A DNA stretch of 64,000 nucleotides from Pseudomonadota bacterium (GTDB taxonomy: Bacteria > Pseudomonadota > Alphaproteobacteria > Acetobacterales > Acetobacteraceae), in NCBI GenBank assembly GCA_021781835.1, contig JAJXWD010000012.1:1-64000 (forward strand). Reading direction: 5' to 3'. Both the position numbers and the translations under genes were made by a program. Positions 1-11,319 of the stretch are shown in pieces; the first letter of the stretch is position 1; every line of letters starts with the position of its first letter. The notes under the pieces were generated by a model, which worked only from the letters and a program-made list of their open reading frames with translations, was not told the DNA's origin and did not search any database.

Positions 1-328
1 TGAGCGAACCTGCAGTCATCGCGCTCTAGCTCCTAGCCATGAGGATTCAGAAAGCCTGCGTTTTCTTGCGGTTTGGTGTAGGAGAATCGCTTGACTTGGG
101 TAGGAGCCGCTTCTAAGGAGAGCACTCTCGCGGTTCCGGAGTTCCGGGCCGGGTGGTCTGTAAAAAGTCTGGCGCGTGCGGCGCCGTGCGGAATGTTCCG
201 TGCCTAGGCCGTGCGCTAGATATGTTGTTCCGTAAGGATGGGTTCCATACCTCCTTCGCGGCGCTTTTTTATGGAACGCCCGATCCTGTCCAAGGAACTG
301 GGAATTTGAACACGTAGCAGGATGAGAT
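1..328 (+). other. Non-coding leader upstream of rpsL
   Basis: No convincing gene is seen here; the minus-strand open frames that run into rpsL are shadows of it. The stretch holds a possible promoter (91-119), a short palindrome (GGAATGTTCC at 190-199), and an 8-base inverted repeat (242-249 with 270-277) enclosing a GC-rich segment and six Ts. Such a leader could fold in the rpsL mRNA or be the end of an upstream unit. The TGA at the first base could be the stop of a preceding gene, but the frame cannot be judged from here. Confidence 0.5.
91..119 (+). promoter_or_regulatory. Possible promoter for rpsL
   Basis: TTGACT at 91-96 is a good -35 box. With a 17-base spacer it faces TAAGGA at 114-119, a poor -10 box. 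The position, about 210 bases upstream of rpsL, would give a long leader. Weak evidence. Confidence 0.25.
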
Positions 329-700
329 ATGCCGACCATTAACCAGTTGATCGCCAAGGGCCGTGAGCCGGCTGCCAAGCGCAACAAGGTGCCGGCCCTT
401 GAGGGTTGCCCTCAGAAGCGTGGCGTTTGCACGCGCGTCTACACGACGACCCCGAAGAAGCCGAACTCCGCGCTTCGTAAGGTTGCCAAGGTGCGCCTGA
501 CCAACGGTTTCGAAGTCGTGAGCTATATCCCTGGCGAAGGTCATAACCTTCAGGAGCACTCGGTGGTGCTGATCCGCGGTGGCCGCGTGAAAGACCTTCC
601 GGGCGTTCGTTACCACATTCTGCGCGGCGTGCTCGATACGCAGGGCCTGCCCAAGCGCCGCAAGCGCCGTTCGCTGTACGGCGCGAAGCGTCCGAAGTAA
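329..700 (+). CDS. rpsL: 30S ribosomal protein S12
   Basis: S12 sits at the decoding centre of the small subunit and controls translational accuracy. The 123-residue product has the usual length and starts MPTINQLI. The [11 protein letters not shown] loop and the [13 protein letters not shown] loop are intact. Lys43 and Lys88, the classical streptomycin-resistance positions, are wild type, and Asp89, which is methylthiolated in E. coli, is present. It is the first gene of the str cluster, 11 bases ahead of rpsG, with a purine-rich AGGATGAG before the ATG. Confidence 0.98.
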   Translation: MPTINQLIAKGREPAAKRNKVPALEGCPQKRGVCTRVYTTTPKKPNSALRKVAKVRLTNGFEVVSYIPGEGHNLQEHSVVLIRGGRVKDLPGVRYHILRGVLDTQGLPKRRKRRSLYGAKRPK

Positions 701-711
701 GGAGATCTGAG

Positions 712-1188
712 ATGAGCCGTCGCCGTCGCGCCGTTAAGCGTGAGGTCCTTCCCGACGCGAAGTTCGGGGATATCGTGATCAGCCGTTTCATGAACGTGCT
801 GATGTATGATGGCAAGAAGTCCGTCGCCGAGAGCATCGTTTACGGTGCGCTGGACGTGCTGAAGAAGCGCGGCGGTGCGAACGCGGATCCTGTCCGTCTG
901 TTCCATGAGGCGCTGGATAACGTGAAGCCGGCGATCGAAGTGCGTTCGCGCCGCGTCGGTGGTGCGACCTACCAGGTCCCGGTTGAGGTTCGCGCCGAGC
1001 GCCGTCAGGCCTTGGCGATCCGCTGGATCATCGATGCCGCCCGCAAGCGTGGCGAGCACACGATGGAAGAGCGCCTGTCGAACGAGCTGCAGGATGCGGT
1101 GAACAACCGTGGTTCTGCCGTCAAGAAGCGTGAAGACACCCACCGCATGGCCGAAGCCAACAAGGCTTTCAGCCATTATCGTTGGTAA
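712..1188 (+). CDS. rpsG: 30S ribosomal protein S7
   Basis: S7 nucleates assembly of the 30S head and contacts tRNA in the E site. The 158-residue product starts [12 protein letters not shown], the family start, and has the typical length. A GGAGAT ribosome site lies 8 bases ahead of the ATG. It would normally be followed by fusA; here the next gene, 40 bases on, is tuf. Confidence 0.98.
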   Translation: MSRRRRAVKREVLPDAKFGDIVISRFMNVLMYDGKKSVAESIVYGALDVLKKRGGANADPVRLFHEALDNVKPAIEVRSRRVGGATYQVPVEVRAERRQALAIRWIIDAARKRGEHTMEERLSNELQDAVNNRGSAVKKREDTHRMAEANKAFSHYRW

Positions 1189-1228
1189 CAGACCCTAACC
1201 AGTTTCAGCCTGCACACGGAGCAGAACT

Positions 1229-2416
<1,188 letters not shown>

Positions 2417-2452
2417 GATACCGGCCCCCGTATTAGAGAAGAGCTAGTTAAG

Positions 2453-2761
2453 ATGGATAATCAGAACATCCGTATCCGCCTGAAGGCGTATGACCATCGC
2501 GTGCTGGATAACAGCACCAAGGACATCGTCAACACGGCGAAGCGCACGGGCGCTCAGGTGCGGGGGCCGATTCCTTTGCCGACCCATATCGAACGGTTCA
2601 CCGTGAACCGTTCGCCCCACGTTGATAAAAAGAGCCGCGAGCAGTTCGAGATCCGGACGCATCGCCGCTTGCTGGATATCGTTGACCCGACCCCGCAGAC
2701 CGTGGACGCGCTGATGAAGCTCGACCTGGCCGCCGGCGTCGAAGTCGAAATCAAGATCTGA
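2453..2761 (+). CDS. rpsJ: 30S ribosomal protein S10 (NusE)
   Basis: This 102-residue protein belongs to the 30S head and, as NusE, takes part in transcription antitermination with NusB and NusG. It starts [16 protein letters not shown], and the conserved [20 protein letters not shown] region is complete. It opens the S10 cluster, with a GAAGAG-type ribosome site before the ATG. Confidence 0.97.
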   Translation: MDNQNIRIRLKAYDHRVLDNSTKDIVNTAKRTGAQVRGPIPLPTHIERFTVNRSPHVDKKSREQFEIRTHRRLLDIVDPTPQTVDALMKLDLAAGVEVEIKI

Positions 2762-2774
2762 CTTAGGTGGTATG

Positions 2775-3449
2775 ATGCGTACCGGTGTGATCGCAAAAAA
2801 GCTGGGGATGACCCGGCTGTTCAATGAGGACGGCACGCATGTGCCGGTCACGGTGCTGCACCTCGATGAGGTGCGGGTTGTGGCGGCGCGGACGGTTGAG
2901 ACCGACGGCTATTCGGCTGTGCAGCTCGGCATTGGCAAGGCCAAGGCCAAGAACGTGAGCAAGCCGCAGAAGGGGCACTTTGCCAAGGGGCAGGTGGAGC
3001 CTTCGATGAAGCTGGTCGAGTTCCGCGTGTCCGACGATGCGCTCCTCGAGCCCGGCGCCGCCATCTCGGCCGCGCATTTCTCGGTCGGCCAGTATGTCGA
3101 CGTTGCCGGCGTGACCAAGGGCAAGGGCTTTGCCGGCGCCATGAAGCGCTGGAACTTCGCCGGCCTCGAAGCCTCGCACGGCGTCTCCATCTCGCACCGT
3201 TCGCACGGTTCGACCGGTAACCGTCAGGATCCCGGCCGTACCTTCAAGAACAAGAAGATGGCCGGCCATTTGGGTGGCGAGCGCGTGACCACGCTGAACC
3301 TCAAGGTCGCGGGTGTCGACGCTGAACGTAACCTCGTGCTCGTGCATGGCGCCGTGCCCGGTTCCAAGGGCGGCTATGTGCTGGTGCGCGACGCGGTGAA
3401 GAAGGCTGCCCCCGAGGGCGCCGCGTTCCCTGCCGCGCTGAAGGGCTGA
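2775..3449 (+). CDS. rplC: 50S ribosomal protein L3
   Basis: L3 starts 50S assembly and reaches towards the peptidyl transferase centre. Two ATGs are adjacent (2772 and 2775). The second was chosen because the family begins MRTGVIAKK and because AGGTGG at 2765-2770 is better spaced to it. The product has 224 residues and contains the [17 protein letters not shown] loop with the glutamine methylated by PrmB in E. coli. It lies 4 bases before rplD. Confidence 0.97.
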   Translation: MRTGVIAKKLGMTRLFNEDGTHVPVTVLHLDEVRVVAARTVETDGYSAVQLGIGKAKAKNVSKPQKGHFAKGQVEPSMKLVEFRVSDDALLEPGAAISAAHFSVGQYVDVAGVTKGKGFAGAMKRWNFAGLEASHGVSISHRSHGSTGNRQDPGRTFKNKKMAGHLGGERVTTLNLKVAGVDAERNLVLVHGAVPGSKGGYVLVRDAVKKAAPEGAAFPAALKG

Positions 3450-3453
3450 AGCA

Positions 3454-4068
3454 ATGAAGCTGGATGTTTTTAATTTTGATGCAGAGACCACGGGCAGCGC
3501 CGAGCTTCCCGATGAGATCTTCGCGGCCGCCCCGCGCGCCGACATCGTCGCCCGCGTGATCCACTGGCAGCTGGCCAAGCGCCGCGCAGGCACCCACAAG
3601 GTGAAGGGCATGGGCGAGGTTTCGGGCACCACCCGCAAGCCGTACAAGCAGAAGGGCACCGGCAATGCCCGCCAGGGCTCGCTGCGTGCGCCGCAGTTCC
3701 GCACCGGCGGCGCCGTGCATGGCCCGGTCGTGCGCGACCATGGCTATTCGCTGAACAAGAAGGTCCGCCGTCTCGGCCTGATCTCGGCGCTCTCGGCCAA
3801 GGCCGCCGCCGGCAAGCTGGTGGTGCTCGATGAGGTCAGCGACCTCTCGAAGACCAAGGACGTGGCCGCCCGGGTGAAGAAGTTCGGCTGGCGCTCGGCG
3901 CTGATCGTCGATGCCGCCGTCGCCGAGACGTTCGGCCGCGCCGCGCGCAACGTGAAGGGGCTGGATGTTCTGCCGGTGGTCGGCGCGAACGTCTATGACA
4001 TCGTGCGTCACGACACGCTGGTCGTCACCAAGGCCGGCATCGAAGGGTTGAAGGAGCGCCTGGCATGA
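3454..4068 (+). CDS. rplD: 50S ribosomal protein L4
   Basis: L4 binds 23S rRNA and lines the exit tunnel with a long loop, seen here as the [18 protein letters not shown] segment. In E. coli it also represses its own operon; whether it does so here cannot be seen. The product has 204 residues, normal for the family. Its last four bases overlap the start of rplW (ATGA), a sign of translational coupling. Confidence 0.97.
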   Translation: MKLDVFNFDAETTGSAELPDEIFAAAPRADIVARVIHWQLAKRRAGTHKVKGMGEVSGTTRKPYKQKGTGNARQGSLRAPQFRTGGAVHGPVVRDHGYSLNKKVRRLGLISALSAKAAAGKLVVLDEVSDLSKTKDVAARVKKFGWRSALIVDAAVAETFGRAARNVKGLDVLPVVGANVYDIVRHDTLVVTKAGIEGLKERLA

Positions 4069-4376
4069 GCGGCGTGAAGATTTCCGAGGAGCGCCTGTAC
4101 GAGGTCGTGCGCGCCCCTCACATCACCGAGAAGGCGACGCTTCTCTCCGAGAAGAACCAGTTCGTTTTCAAGGTGGCGGCGGATGCCACCAAGCCCGAGA
4201 TCAAGGCGGCCATCGAAGGTCTGTTCAAGGTCAAGGTCAAGAGCGTGAACACGCTGGTGACCAAGGGCAAGGCCAAGCGCTTCCGCGGCCGTCCTGGGCA
4301 GCGTACGGATGTCAAGAAGGCGTTCGTGACCCTGGCCGAGGGCGAGTCCATCGATTTCACCACCGGTCTGGCGTGA
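4065..4376 (+). CDS. rplW: 50S ribosomal protein L23
   Basis: L23 sits at the tunnel exit and is the docking site for trigger factor, whose gene is also in this window. The 103-residue product has the family core [19 protein letters not shown] and a basic [18 protein letters not shown] segment. Its ATG overlaps the rplD stop. Confidence 0.97.
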   Translation: MSGVKISEERLYEVVRAPHITEKATLLSEKNQFVFKVAADATKPEIKAAIEGLFKVKVKSVNTLVTKGKAKRFRGRPGQRTDVKKAFVTLAEGESIDFTTGLA

Positions 4377-4386
4377 GGCGCGGGCA

Positions 4387-5220
4387 ATGGCATTGAAGCA
4401 TTTTAATCCGGTCACGGCGTCGCTGCGCGGCACCGTTCTGATCGACCGTTCGGAGCTGTGGAAGGGCAAGCCCGTCAAGGGCCTGACCGAAGGCAAGTCG
4501 CACAGCGGCGGCCGCAACAATCACGGCCACATCACCTCGCGTTTCCGCGGCGGCGGACACAAGCAGTCCTACCGTCTGGTGGATTTCAAGCGCCGCAAGC
4601 TGGACATGCCGGCCGTGGTCGAGCGTCTGGAATACGACCCCAACCGCACCGCCTTCATCGCGCTGATCAAGTACGAGGATGGCGAGCTGGCCTATATCAT
4701 CGCCCCGCAGCGCCTGAAGGCCGGCGATACGGTGGTGGCCGGCAACCGCGTGGACATCAAGCCCGGCAACGCCATGCCGCTGGCCGCCATTCCGGTGGGC
4801 ACCATCATCCACAACATCGAGCTCAAGGTTGGCGCCGGCGCCAAGCTGGCCCGCTCGGCTGGCACCTTCGCCCAGCTGGTCGGCAAGGATCAGGGCTATG
4901 CCCAGATCAAGCTCGGCTCGGGTGAGCTGCGCATCGTGCGCGCCGAATGCTTCGCCACCGTTGGCGCGGTGTCGAACGCCGATCACTCCAACCAGCAGAT
5001 CGGCAAGGCCGGTCGCGCCCGCTGGCTGGGCCGCAAGCCGCATAACCGCGGCGTGGTCATGAACCCGGTCGATCACCCGCACGGTGGTGGTGAAGGCCGT
5101 ACCTCGGGTGGCCGTCATCCGGTTACGCCGTGGGGCAAGCCGACCAAGGGCTACAAGACGCGCACCAACAAGCGCACCGATTCTCTCATCATCCGCCGCG
5201 CCAAGGGCGGGAAGGGCTAA
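4387..5220 (+). CDS. rplB: 50S ribosomal protein L2
   Basis: L2 joins the subunits and supports the peptidyl transferase centre. The 277-residue product is full length. The near-invariant C-terminal [14 protein letters not shown] motif, with the histidine tied to activity in E. coli, is intact and followed by the basic tail. It lies between rplW and rpsS with 3-10 base gaps. Confidence 0.98.
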   Translation: MALKHFNPVTASLRGTVLIDRSELWKGKPVKGLTEGKSHSGGRNNHGHITSRFRGGGHKQSYRLVDFKRRKLDMPAVVERLEYDPNRTAFIALIKYEDGELAYIIAPQRLKAGDTVVAGNRVDIKPGNAMPLAAIPVGTIIHNIELKVGAGAKLARSAGTFAQLVGKDQGYAQIKLGSGELRIVRAECFATVGAVSNADHSNQQIGKAGRARWLGRKPHNRGVVMNPVDHPHGGGEGRTSGGRHPVTPWGKPTKGYKTRTNKRTDSLIIRRAKGGKG

Positions 5221-5223
5221 TCC

Positions 5224-5502
5224 ATGTCACGTTCAGTTTGGAAAGGTCCGTTTGTCGACGGATACCTCCTCAACAAGGCAGAGGCTTCGCGCGCGTCGGG
5301 CCGCAACGAGATCATCAAGATCTGGTCGCGCCGCTCGACCATTCTGCCGCAGTTTGTTGGCCTGACCTTCGGTGTCTATAACGGGCGCAAGTTTCTGCCC
5401 GTGCAGGTCTCCGAGAACATGGTCGGCCACAAGTTTGGTGAATTCTCGCCGACGCGCACCTTCCCTGGTCACGCGGCGGACAAGAAAGCGAAGCGGGGCT
5501 GA
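5224..5502 (+). CDS. rpsS: 30S ribosomal protein S19
   Basis: This 92-residue protein of the 30S head pairs with S13. It starts [16 protein letters not shown], and the [21 protein letters not shown] end is conserved. It begins 3 bases after the rplB stop and ends 2 bases before rplV. Confidence 0.97.
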   Translation: MSRSVWKGPFVDGYLLNKAEASRASGRNEIIKIWSRRSTILPQFVGLTFGVYNGRKFLPVQVSENMVGHKFGEFSPTRTFPGHAADKKAKRG

Positions 5503-5504
5503 TC

Positions 5505-5951
5505 ATGAGCAAGCCGAAAACCGTTCGTTCGCTGGCCGATAACCAGGCCGAGGCGATCACCCGCAACATCCGCGTCAGCCCCCGCAAGCTGAATCTGGTC
5601 GCCGGGTCCATCCGCGACCTGCCGGCTTCGCGCGCCATCGCCGATCTGACCTTCTCGAAGCGCCGCATCGCCAAGGCGGTGAAGAAGACGCTCGAGAGCG
5701 CCATCGCCAATGCCGAGAACAACCACCAGCTCGATGTGGACAAGCTCTATGTCAAGCTGGCCGAGGTGGGCCGCGGCATTGTCATGCGCCGCTTCCATGC
5801 GCGCGGCCGCGGTCGTTCGGCCATGGTCGAGAAATGGTTCAGCCATCTCAAGATCGTCGTCGAGGAGCGTGAGCCGGCCGAGGCCGCCAAGCGCGATATC
5901 CGTCCGGGCTTGGGCAAGAAGTCCGAAGGCAAAGCCGGGGAGGCTGCGTAA
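5505..5951 (+). CDS. rplV: 50S ribosomal protein L22, extended
   Basis: L22 lines the exit tunnel, where its loop contacts macrolides and nascent chains. The core (about 15-125) has [19 protein letters not shown] and the [12 protein letters not shown] tunnel loop. At 148 residues it is longer than the usual 110-126. The extra length is a short N-terminal stretch ([14 protein letters not shown]) and a C-terminal Glu/Ala/Lys-rich tail. Single-base spacing to rpsC suggests coupling. Confidence 0.96.
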   Translation: MSKPKTVRSLADNQAEAITRNIRVSPRKLNLVAGSIRDLPASRAIADLTFSKRRIAKAVKKTLESAIANAENNHQLDVDKLYVKLAEVGRGIVMRRFHARGRGRSAMVEKWFSHLKIVVEEREPAEAAKRDIRPGLGKKSEGKAGEAA

Positions 5952-5952
5952 T

Positions 5953-6630
5953 ATGGGTCACAAGATTAATCCGATCGGTCTCCGCCTCGGCATTACCCGC
6001 ACCTGGGACAGCCGCTGGTACGCCGGCAAGGACTACGCCAAGCTGCTGCATGACGACCTGAAGCTGCGCGCGCATCTGCGCGGCAAGCTGAGCCAGGCCG
6101 GCGTTTCGCGCGTGGTGATCGAGCGCCCGGCCAAGAAGCCGCGCGTGACCATCTATGCCGCCCGTCCGGGCGTGGTGATCGGCAAGAAGGGCCAGGACAT
6201 TGACAGCCTCCGCAAGGAGCTGTCGGCGATGGCCAAGGCCGACGTGTCGCTCAACATCATGGAAATCCGCAAGCCGGAGATCGATGCGACGCTGGTGGCC
6301 GAGAACATCGCCCAGCAGCTGGAGCGCCGCGTGGCCTTCCGCCGCGCCATGAAGCGCGCGGTGCAGTCCGCCATGCGCCTCGGCGCTCAGGGCATCAAGA
6401 TCACCTGCTCGGGCCGTCTGGGCGGTGCTGAAATCGCCCGTGTGGAATGGTACCGCGAAGGCCGCGTGCCGCTGCACACGCTGCGCGCCGATGTCGATTA
6501 TGGTGTTGGCACCGCCAAGACCACGTACGGCACCTGCGGCGTGAAGGTGTGGATTTTCAAGGGCGAGATCCTGCAGCAGGATCCGTTCGCGCAGGATAAG
6601 CGCGCGGCCGAGCAGGCCCCGCAGCGCTAA
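5953..6630 (+). CDS. rpsC: 30S ribosomal protein S3
   Basis: S3 lies at the mRNA entry channel and helps the ribosomal helicase. The reading frame stays open far upstream inside rplV, but the start [14 protein letters not shown] is the family start, giving 225 residues. The KH-domain loop [12 protein letters not shown] and the basic helicase-region residues are present. Confidence 0.97.
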   Translation: MGHKINPIGLRLGITRTWDSRWYAGKDYAKLLHDDLKLRAHLRGKLSQAGVSRVVIERPAKKPRVTIYAARPGVVIGKKGQDIDSLRKELSAMAKADVSLNIMEIRKPEIDATLVAENIAQQLERRVAFRRAMKRAVQSAMRLGAQGIKITCSGRLGGAEIARVEWYREGRVPLHTLRADVDYGVGTAKTTYGTCGVKVWIFKGEILQQDPFAQDKRAAEQAPQR

Positions 6631-6642
6631 GGAATTGCCGCC

Positions 6643-7059
6643 ATGATGTCACCAAAGCGTACCAAGTTCCGCAAGGCCCACAAGGGCCGCATCCACGGCA
6701 ATGCCAAGGGCAACACGCAGCTGAATTTCGGCGCGTTTGGCCTCAAGGCCATGGAGCCTGAGCGTATCACCGCCCGCCAGATCGAGGCGGCCCGCCGCGC
6801 CATCACACGCTGCATGAAGCGTGCCGGGCGCGTGTGGATCCGCATCTTCCCCGACCTGCCGGTCTCGACCAAGCCCGCCGAAGTGCGTATGGGCTCGGGC
6901 AAGGGCAGCCCGGAATTCTGGGTGGCCCGCGTGCAGCCCGGCCGTATCATGTTCGAGATCGACGGCGTTGCCGAAGGGGTCGCGCGTGAGGCTCTGGCGC
7001 TGGGTGCGGCCAAGCTGCCCATCCGCACCAAGTTCGTAACCCGTATCGGAGAGGCCTGA
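6643..7059 (+). CDS. rplP: 50S ribosomal protein L16
   Basis: L16 contacts the A-site tRNA and organises the 50S centre. The 138-residue product starts [16 protein letters not shown]. The first ATG (6643) fits AAGGA at 6629-6633, but the second (6646) is possible. The [16 protein letters not shown] motif is typical. It ends one base before rpmC. Confidence 0.97.
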   Translation: MMSPKRTKFRKAHKGRIHGNAKGNTQLNFGAFGLKAMEPERITARQIEAARRAITRCMKRAGRVWIRIFPDLPVSTKPAEVRMGSGKGSPEFWVARVQPGRIMFEIDGVAEGVAREALALGAAKLPIRTKFVTRIGEA

Positions 7060-7060
7060 G

Positions 7061-7264
7061 ATGACCGCCGCAAGTGACATCCGCGCCAAGACGCCGGACG
7101 AGTTGAACAGCCTGCTCGTGGATCTGCGCAAGGAGCAGTTCAATCTGCGTTTCCAGCGCGCCACGGGGCAGCAGGAGAATACCAGCCGCGTGCGCGCCGT
7201 GCGCCGCGAGATTGCGCGCGTCAAGACCATCTTGGCCGAGCGCGCGGCCGCCGTGAAGGGTTAA
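7061..7264 (+). CDS. rpmC: 50S ribosomal protein L29
   Basis: This 67-residue helical protein near the tunnel exit is recognised by [33 protein letters not shown]. It follows rplP directly and precedes rpsQ by 9 bases, the standard order L16-L29-S17. Confidence 0.96.
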   Translation: MTAASDIRAKTPDELNSLLVDLRKEQFNLRFQRATGQQENTSRVRAVRREIARVKTILAERAAAVKG

Positions 7265-7273
7265 GAGGATACC

Positions 7274-7534
7274 ATGCCGAAACGTGTTCTGACCGGGCGG
7301 GTCGTGAGCGACAAGATGGACAAGACGGTCACCGTGCTTGTCGAGCGCCGCATCATGCACCCGCTGTACAAGAAATTCATCCGCCGCTCGAAGAAATACG
7401 CGGCGCATGACGAGAACAATGTCTGCGTGGAAGGTGACGTGGTGCGCATCGAAGAGTGCGCGCCCATCTCCAAGCGCAAGACCTGGGTCGTGACCGGGCG
7501 CAACGGCGCCGGGCTCGACGCCCAGCAGGCTTGA
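7274..7534 (+). CDS. rpsQ: 30S ribosomal protein S17
   Basis: S17 is a primary 16S rRNA-binding assembly protein. The 86-residue product starts [19 protein letters not shown] and has the OB-fold motif [10 protein letters not shown]. It lies in the S10 cluster immediately before rplN, where the spc cluster begins. Confidence 0.96.
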   Translation: MPKRVLTGRVVSDKMDKTVTVLVERRIMHPLYKKFIRRSKKYAAHDENNVCVEGDVVRIEECAPISKRKTWVVTGRNGAGLDAQQA

Positions 7535-7547
7535 GGGGGATTGAGGC

Positions 7548-7916
7548 ATGATTATCGTTGAGTCCAATCTCGATGTCGCCGACAACTCGGGTGCGCGCCG
7601 CGTGCAGTGCATCAAGGTGCTCGGCGGCTCCAAGCGCAAGACCGCCTCGGTCGGCGATGTGATCGTGGTGTCCGTCAAGGACGCGATCCCCCGCGGCAAG
7701 GTGAAGAAGGGCGACGTTCACCAGGCGGTGATCGTGCGCACCGCCTTCCCCGTGCGCCGCGCCGATGGTTCGGCCATCCGCTTTGACCGTAACGCCGCCG
7801 TGCTGCTGAACAAGCAGATGGAGCCGATCGGCACGCGTATTTTTGGCCCCGTGGTTCGTGAGCTGCGCGCCAAGAAGTTCATGAAGATCATCAGCCTGGC
7901 GCCGGAGGTGCTGTAA
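7548..7916 (+). CDS. rplN: 50S ribosomal protein L14
   Basis: L14 lies on the 50S interface and contacts L19 and the small subunit. The 122-residue product has the canonical length. [19 protein letters not shown] near the N-terminus and the ending [12 protein letters not shown] are diagnostic. The single-base gap to rplX suggests coupled translation. Confidence 0.97.
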   Translation: MIIVESNLDVADNSGARRVQCIKVLGGSKRKTASVGDVIVVSVKDAIPRGKVKKGDVHQAVIVRTAFPVRRADGSAIRFDRNAAVLLNKQMEPIGTRIFGPVVRELRAKKFMKIISLAPEVL

Positions 7917-7917
7917 C

Positions 7918-8238
7918 ATGGCCGCTCGCATCAAGAAGGGCGACAAGGTCGTCGTGATTGCCGGCGCCTCGAAGGGCACGCGCGGCGAAGTGCTGCGCGT
8001 GATCCCCGATGAGAATCGCGCGGTGGTCGCCGGCGTTGCCGTCGCCAAGCACCACACCAAGGCCACCCGCATGGGTGATGCCGGTGGCATCATCTCGCGT
8101 GAGGCCGCCGTGGACCTCTCCAACCTGGCTCTGATCGATCCCTCGACGGACAAGGCGACCAAGGTCGCTTTCCGCGTGCTCGAAGATGGCCGCAAAGTGC
8201 GTGTCGCCCGCAAGAGCGGCACCGCCATTGACGGCTGA
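7918..8238 (+). CDS. rplX: 50S ribosomal protein L24
   Basis: This assembly-initiating 50S protein has 106 residues. The KOW motif is visible near the start ([20 protein letters not shown]), followed by [19 protein letters not shown]. It is placed between rplN and rplE as usual. Confidence 0.97.
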   Translation: MAARIKKGDKVVVIAGASKGTRGEVLRVIPDENRAVVAGVAVAKHHTKATRMGDAGGIISREAAVDLSNLALIDPSTDKATKVAFRVLEDGRKVRVARKSGTAIDG

Positions 8239-8249
8239 AGGAGGCCGCT

Positions 8250-8810
8250 ATGAGCGAACAGAAAGTGCTGCCCCGCCTGCAGAAGCATTACCGTGAGGTA
8301 ATCCGCGCGGAGCTGACCAAGGAGTTCGGCTACGCGAACCTGATGCAGGTTCCGGGGCTTGAGAAGATCGTCATCACCATGGGTGTCGGCGAAGCCGCCG
8401 GCGACCAGAAGAAGCTCGATTCGGCGGTTGCCGAACTGACGCTGATCGCCGGCCAGAAGCCGGTGAAGACGGTGGCCAAGAAGGCCATTGCCGGCTTCAA
8501 GATCCGCGCCGGCCTGCCGATCGGCGCCAAGGTGACACTGCGCCGCGACCGCATGTATGAGTTTCTGGACCGCCTGATCACCATCGCGCTGCCGCGCGTG
8601 CGTGATTTCCGCGGCATCCCGGCGAACAAGGGCTTCGACGGGCGTGGCAATTTCACGCTCGGTCTGAAGGAGCAGATCATTTTCCCCGAGATTGTCTACG
8701 ACAAAGTGGACGCGATCCGTGGTATGGACATCTGCTTCGTGACCAGCGCGAAGACGGACGCCGAAGCCAAGGCTCTGCTCAAGGGGTTCAATCTGCCCTT
8801 CGCCAAGTGA
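8250..8810 (+). CDS. rplE: 50S ribosomal protein L5
   Basis: L5 carries 5S rRNA and forms a bridge to S13. The 186-residue product includes the family motifs [14 protein letters not shown] and [24 protein letters not shown] ribosome site lies just ahead of the ATG. The 68-base gap after it, before rpsN, is the longest inside this part of the cluster. Confidence 0.97.
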   Translation: MSEQKVLPRLQKHYREVIRAELTKEFGYANLMQVPGLEKIVITMGVGEAAGDQKKLDSAVAELTLIAGQKPVKTVAKKAIAGFKIRAGLPIGAKVTLRRDRMYEFLDRLITIALPRVRDFRGIPANKGFDGRGNFTLGLKEQIIFPEIVYDKVDAIRGMDICFVTSAKTDAEAKALLKGFNLPFAK

Positions 8811-8878
8811 GCGCGGGGTTCGACATGATTTGGAAAACGGCTGGGTTGTCCAGCAAGTTCCGGAGGGTTTGCTAAGAC

Positions 8879-9184
8879 ATGGCGAAGATTTCGAAGATCA
8901 ACAACAATGCCAAGCGCGAGCGCCTGGCGGCCCGCGACGCCAATAAGCGCGCGGCGCTCAAGGCGGTGGTGATGGACCGGGAGCTCCCGGTCGAAGACCG
9001 CTTTGAAGCCAGCCTGAAGCTGGCCCAGCTGCCGCGCAACGGCGCCAAGGTTCGCGTGCGTCTGCGCTGCGAGCTGACCGGCCGCCCGCGTGGCAATTAT
9101 CGTAAATTCAAGCTTTGCCGTGTTGCCTTCCGCGACCTGGCGAGCACCGGGCAGATCCCCGGCGTGGTCAAGGCCAGCTGGTAA
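8879..9184 (+). CDS. rpsN: 30S ribosomal protein S14
   Basis: This 101-residue 30S head protein is the long, zinc-independent form: it has no CxxC pairs and ends GVVKASW. The [18 protein letters not shown] motif is conserved. GGAGG sits at about 8862, slightly far from the ATG, so the start is assigned mainly from family length. Confidence 0.96.
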   Translation: MAKISKINNNAKRERLAARDANKRAALKAVVMDRELPVEDRFEASLKLAQLPRNGAKVRVRLRCELTGRPRGNYRKFKLCRVAFRDLASTGQIPGVVKASW

Positions 9185-9205
9185 GGGAAGGGCAAGGGTT
9201 TAAAA

Positions 9206-9604
9206 ATGTCGATGTCCGATCCTTTGGGTGACCTGCTCACCCGCATCCGCAACGCGCAGCATGCCCGCCTGACGTCCTGCGTCGCGCCGGCCTCCAACCT
9301 GCGCGCCAATGTGCTCGAAGTGCTGAAGCGCGAAGGCTTCATCCGCAGCTATTCCCGCGAGGAGCTGCGCGCCGGTGTCGCCCAGCTGCGCATCGAGCTG
9401 AAATACAATGACGGCCAGCCGGTGATCAAAGAGATCTCGCGCGTGTCCCGTCCGGGCCGCCGCGTCTACTCCAAGATCAAGGAGCTGCCGCGTGTCTATA
9501 ATGGTCTGGGTGTTTCCATCCTCTCCACGCCGCGCGGCGTGATGAGCGATGTCGAAGCCCGCGCCGCCAATGTTGGCGGCGAAGTCCTCTGCCGCGTCTT
9601 CTAA
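9206..9604 (+). CDS. rpsH: 30S ribosomal protein S8
   Basis: S8 is a central 16S rRNA-binding protein and, in E. coli, the repressor of the spc operon. The 132-residue product starts [18 protein letters not shown] and ends in the GGEVLCRVF type of C-terminus. A second in-frame ATG lies at 9212. No S8-binding mRNA structure was identified by eye. Confidence 0.97.
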   Translation: MSMSDPLGDLLTRIRNAQHARLTSCVAPASNLRANVLEVLKREGFIRSYSREELRAGVAQLRIELKYNDGQPVIKEISRVSRPGRRVYSKIKELPRVYNGLGVSILSTPRGVMSDVEARAANVGGEVLCRVF

Positions 9605-9617
9605 GGGGAGAACAGAT

Positions 9618-10151
9618 ATGTCACGCGTTGGCAAATATCCTGTCGAGATCCCCGCGGGCGTCACCGTCGCGGTCGCGAATGGTGTGATCACGGCCAAGGG
9701 CAAGCTGGGTGAGCTGCAGCTGCCGCTCACCGACCATGTCGAAGTCACCGCCGAGGGCAACAAGGTGTCCGTGCAGCCGCGCGGCAATGCCGCCCAGGCG
9801 CGCATGATGTGGGGCACCACCCGCGCCAACATCGCCAATATGGTGAAGGGCGTTTCGGTTGGTTACTCGAAGACGCTGGAGATCACCGGTACCGGTTACC
9901 GCGCCGCGGTGCAGGGCACCAATCTGGTGGTCAATCTCGGCTTCTCCCACGATGTGGTCTACCCGATCCCGACCGGCATCAAGGTGACCTGTGAAAAGCC
10001 CACCTCGATCAAGGTCGAGGGTGTGGACAAGCGCCAGGTTGGCCAGGTCTGCGCCGAGCTGCGCACCTGGCGTCCGCCCGAGCCGTACAAGGGCAAGGGT
10101 GTCAAGTTCGAAGGCGAGGCCATCCGCCGCAAAGAGGGTAAGAAGAAATAA
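9618..10151 (+). CDS. rplF: 50S ribosomal protein L6
   Basis: L6 lies near the factor-binding site. The frame opens upstream inside rpsH, but [15 protein letters not shown] is the family start and GGGGAG lies 8 bases ahead. The product has 177 residues with two related domains; the [19 protein letters not shown] tail is typical. Its stop overlaps the rplR ATG by one base. Confidence 0.97.
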   Translation: MSRVGKYPVEIPAGVTVAVANGVITAKGKLGELQLPLTDHVEVTAEGNKVSVQPRGNAAQARMMWGTTRANIANMVKGVSVGYSKTLEITGTGYRAAVQGTNLVVNLGFSHDVVYPIPTGIKVTCEKPTSIKVEGVDKRQVGQVCAELRTWRPPEPYKGKGVKFEGEAIRRKEGKKK

Positions 10152-10513
10152 TGTCGAGCAATCTGGAACTGCAGGCGCGCCGCCGGGCCCGCCTTCGCTA
10201 TCAGCTCCGGCAGAAGTCCGGCGGGCGTCCGCGCCTTTCGGTCTTCCGCTCCGGCAAGCATATTTATGCCCAGATCATCGACGACGCCCAGGGCTGCACC
10301 CTGGCCGCCGCCTCGACCCTGGACAAGGAGCTGAAGGCCGCGCTCCGCACCGGCGCCGACAAGGACGCCGCGACCGCGGTGGGCAAGCTGATCGCCGAGC
10401 GCTCGAAGGCCGCCGGTGTCGTCTCCGTGGTGTTCGACCGCGGTTCGTATCTCTATCATGGCCGGGTGAAAGCCCTGGCCGAGGCGGCCCGCGAGGGCGG
10501 CCTCGACTTCTAA
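10151..10513 (+). CDS. rplR: 50S ribosomal protein L18
   Basis: L18 binds 5S rRNA together with L5. The 120-residue product shows [20 protein letters not shown] and the ending [21 protein letters not shown]. The TAATG junction with rplF implies coupled translation. Confidence 0.97.
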   Translation: MSSNLELQARRRARLRYQLRQKSGGRPRLSVFRSGKHIYAQIIDDAQGCTLAAASTLDKELKAALRTGADKDAATAVGKLIAERSKAAGVVSVVFDRGSYLYHGRVKALAEAAREGGLDF

Positions 10514-10526
10514 GAGGGTATGCAAC

Positions 10527-11126
10527 ATGGCACGTGAAGCACGCGAGGGCGGCCAGGGCGGTCGTAATCGGGAGCGTGAGCGCGAGCGGGACCGCGAGCG
10601 CGAGCCGGCCGATGAGTTTGTCGACAAGCTGGTGACGATCAACCGCGTCGCCAAAGTGGTCAAGGGCGGCCGTCGTTTCGCCTTTGCCGCGCTGGTCGTG
10701 GTGGGTGACCAGAAGGGTCGGGTTGGTTACGGCGCGGGCAAGGCCCGCGAAGTGCCCGAGGCGATCCGCAAGGCCACCGAGCGCGCCAAGAAGTCGCTGA
10801 TCCGCGTCCCCATGAAGGAAGGCCGGACCCTGCACCATGACGCGCGCGGCGTGTTCGGTGCCGGTGAGGTTGTCCTCCGCTCGGCGCCCGCCGGTACCGG
10901 CATCATCGCCGGTGGCCCGCTGCGCGCCGTGTTCGAGACGCTGGGCATCGCCGACGTGGTCGCCAAGTCGCTCGGCAGCCGCAACCCGCATAACATGGTG
11001 AAGGCGACGTTCGCCGCCCTTCAGGCCGCGACCAGCCCCCGCCAGGTGGCCAGCCGCCGCGGCAAGAAGGTTGCCGAGCTGTTCGGTCACGCCAAGGAGC
11101 AGCATGTGGAGGGCGCCGATGTCTGA
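10527..11126 (+). CDS. rpsE: 30S ribosomal protein S5 with charged N-terminal arm
   Basis: S5 shapes the mRNA entry region and decoding accuracy. The ordinary S5 body begins near residue 30 ([20 protein letters not shown]) and contains [18 protein letters not shown]. The product has 199 residues because the first 30 form an arm of almost only Arg, Glu, Asp and Gly, with repeated RE and RD pairs. Its last 8 bases overlap the start of rpmD. Confidence 0.96.
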   Translation: MAREAREGGQGGRNRERERERDREREPADEFVDKLVTINRVAKVVKGGRRFAFAALVVVGDQKGRVGYGAGKAREVPEAIRKATERAKKSLIRVPMKEGRTLHHDARGVFGAGEVVLRSAPAGTGIIAGGPLRAVFETLGIADVVAKSLGSRNPHNMVKATFAALQAATSPRQVASRRGKKVAELFGHAKEQHVEGADV

Positions 11127-11307
11127 TAAGAAGATCCGCATCACGCAGGTCGCCTCTGGTTTCGGCCGCAAGCCGGGCCAGAAGGAAAATCTGGTCGGGC
11201 TCGGGCTGAACAAGATCGGCCGTTCGGTCGAGGTTGTGGCCACCCCGGACGTGCTGGGCAAGGTCAACAAGGTCAAGCACCTGCTCAAGGTCGAAGAGCT
11301 GGGCTGA
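11119..11307 (+). CDS. rpmD: 50S ribosomal protein L30
   Basis: This 62-residue 50S protein starts [19 protein letters not shown]. The frame is open further upstream, but that part lies inside rpsE. The [23 protein letters not shown] core is typical. The overlap with rpsE and the 12-base gap to rplO fit the usual S5-L30-L15 order. Confidence 0.95.
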   Translation: MSDKKIRITQVASGFGRKPGQKENLVGLGLNKIGRSVEVVATPDVLGKVNKVKHLLKVEELG

Positions 11308-11319
11308 AGGATTTGAACG

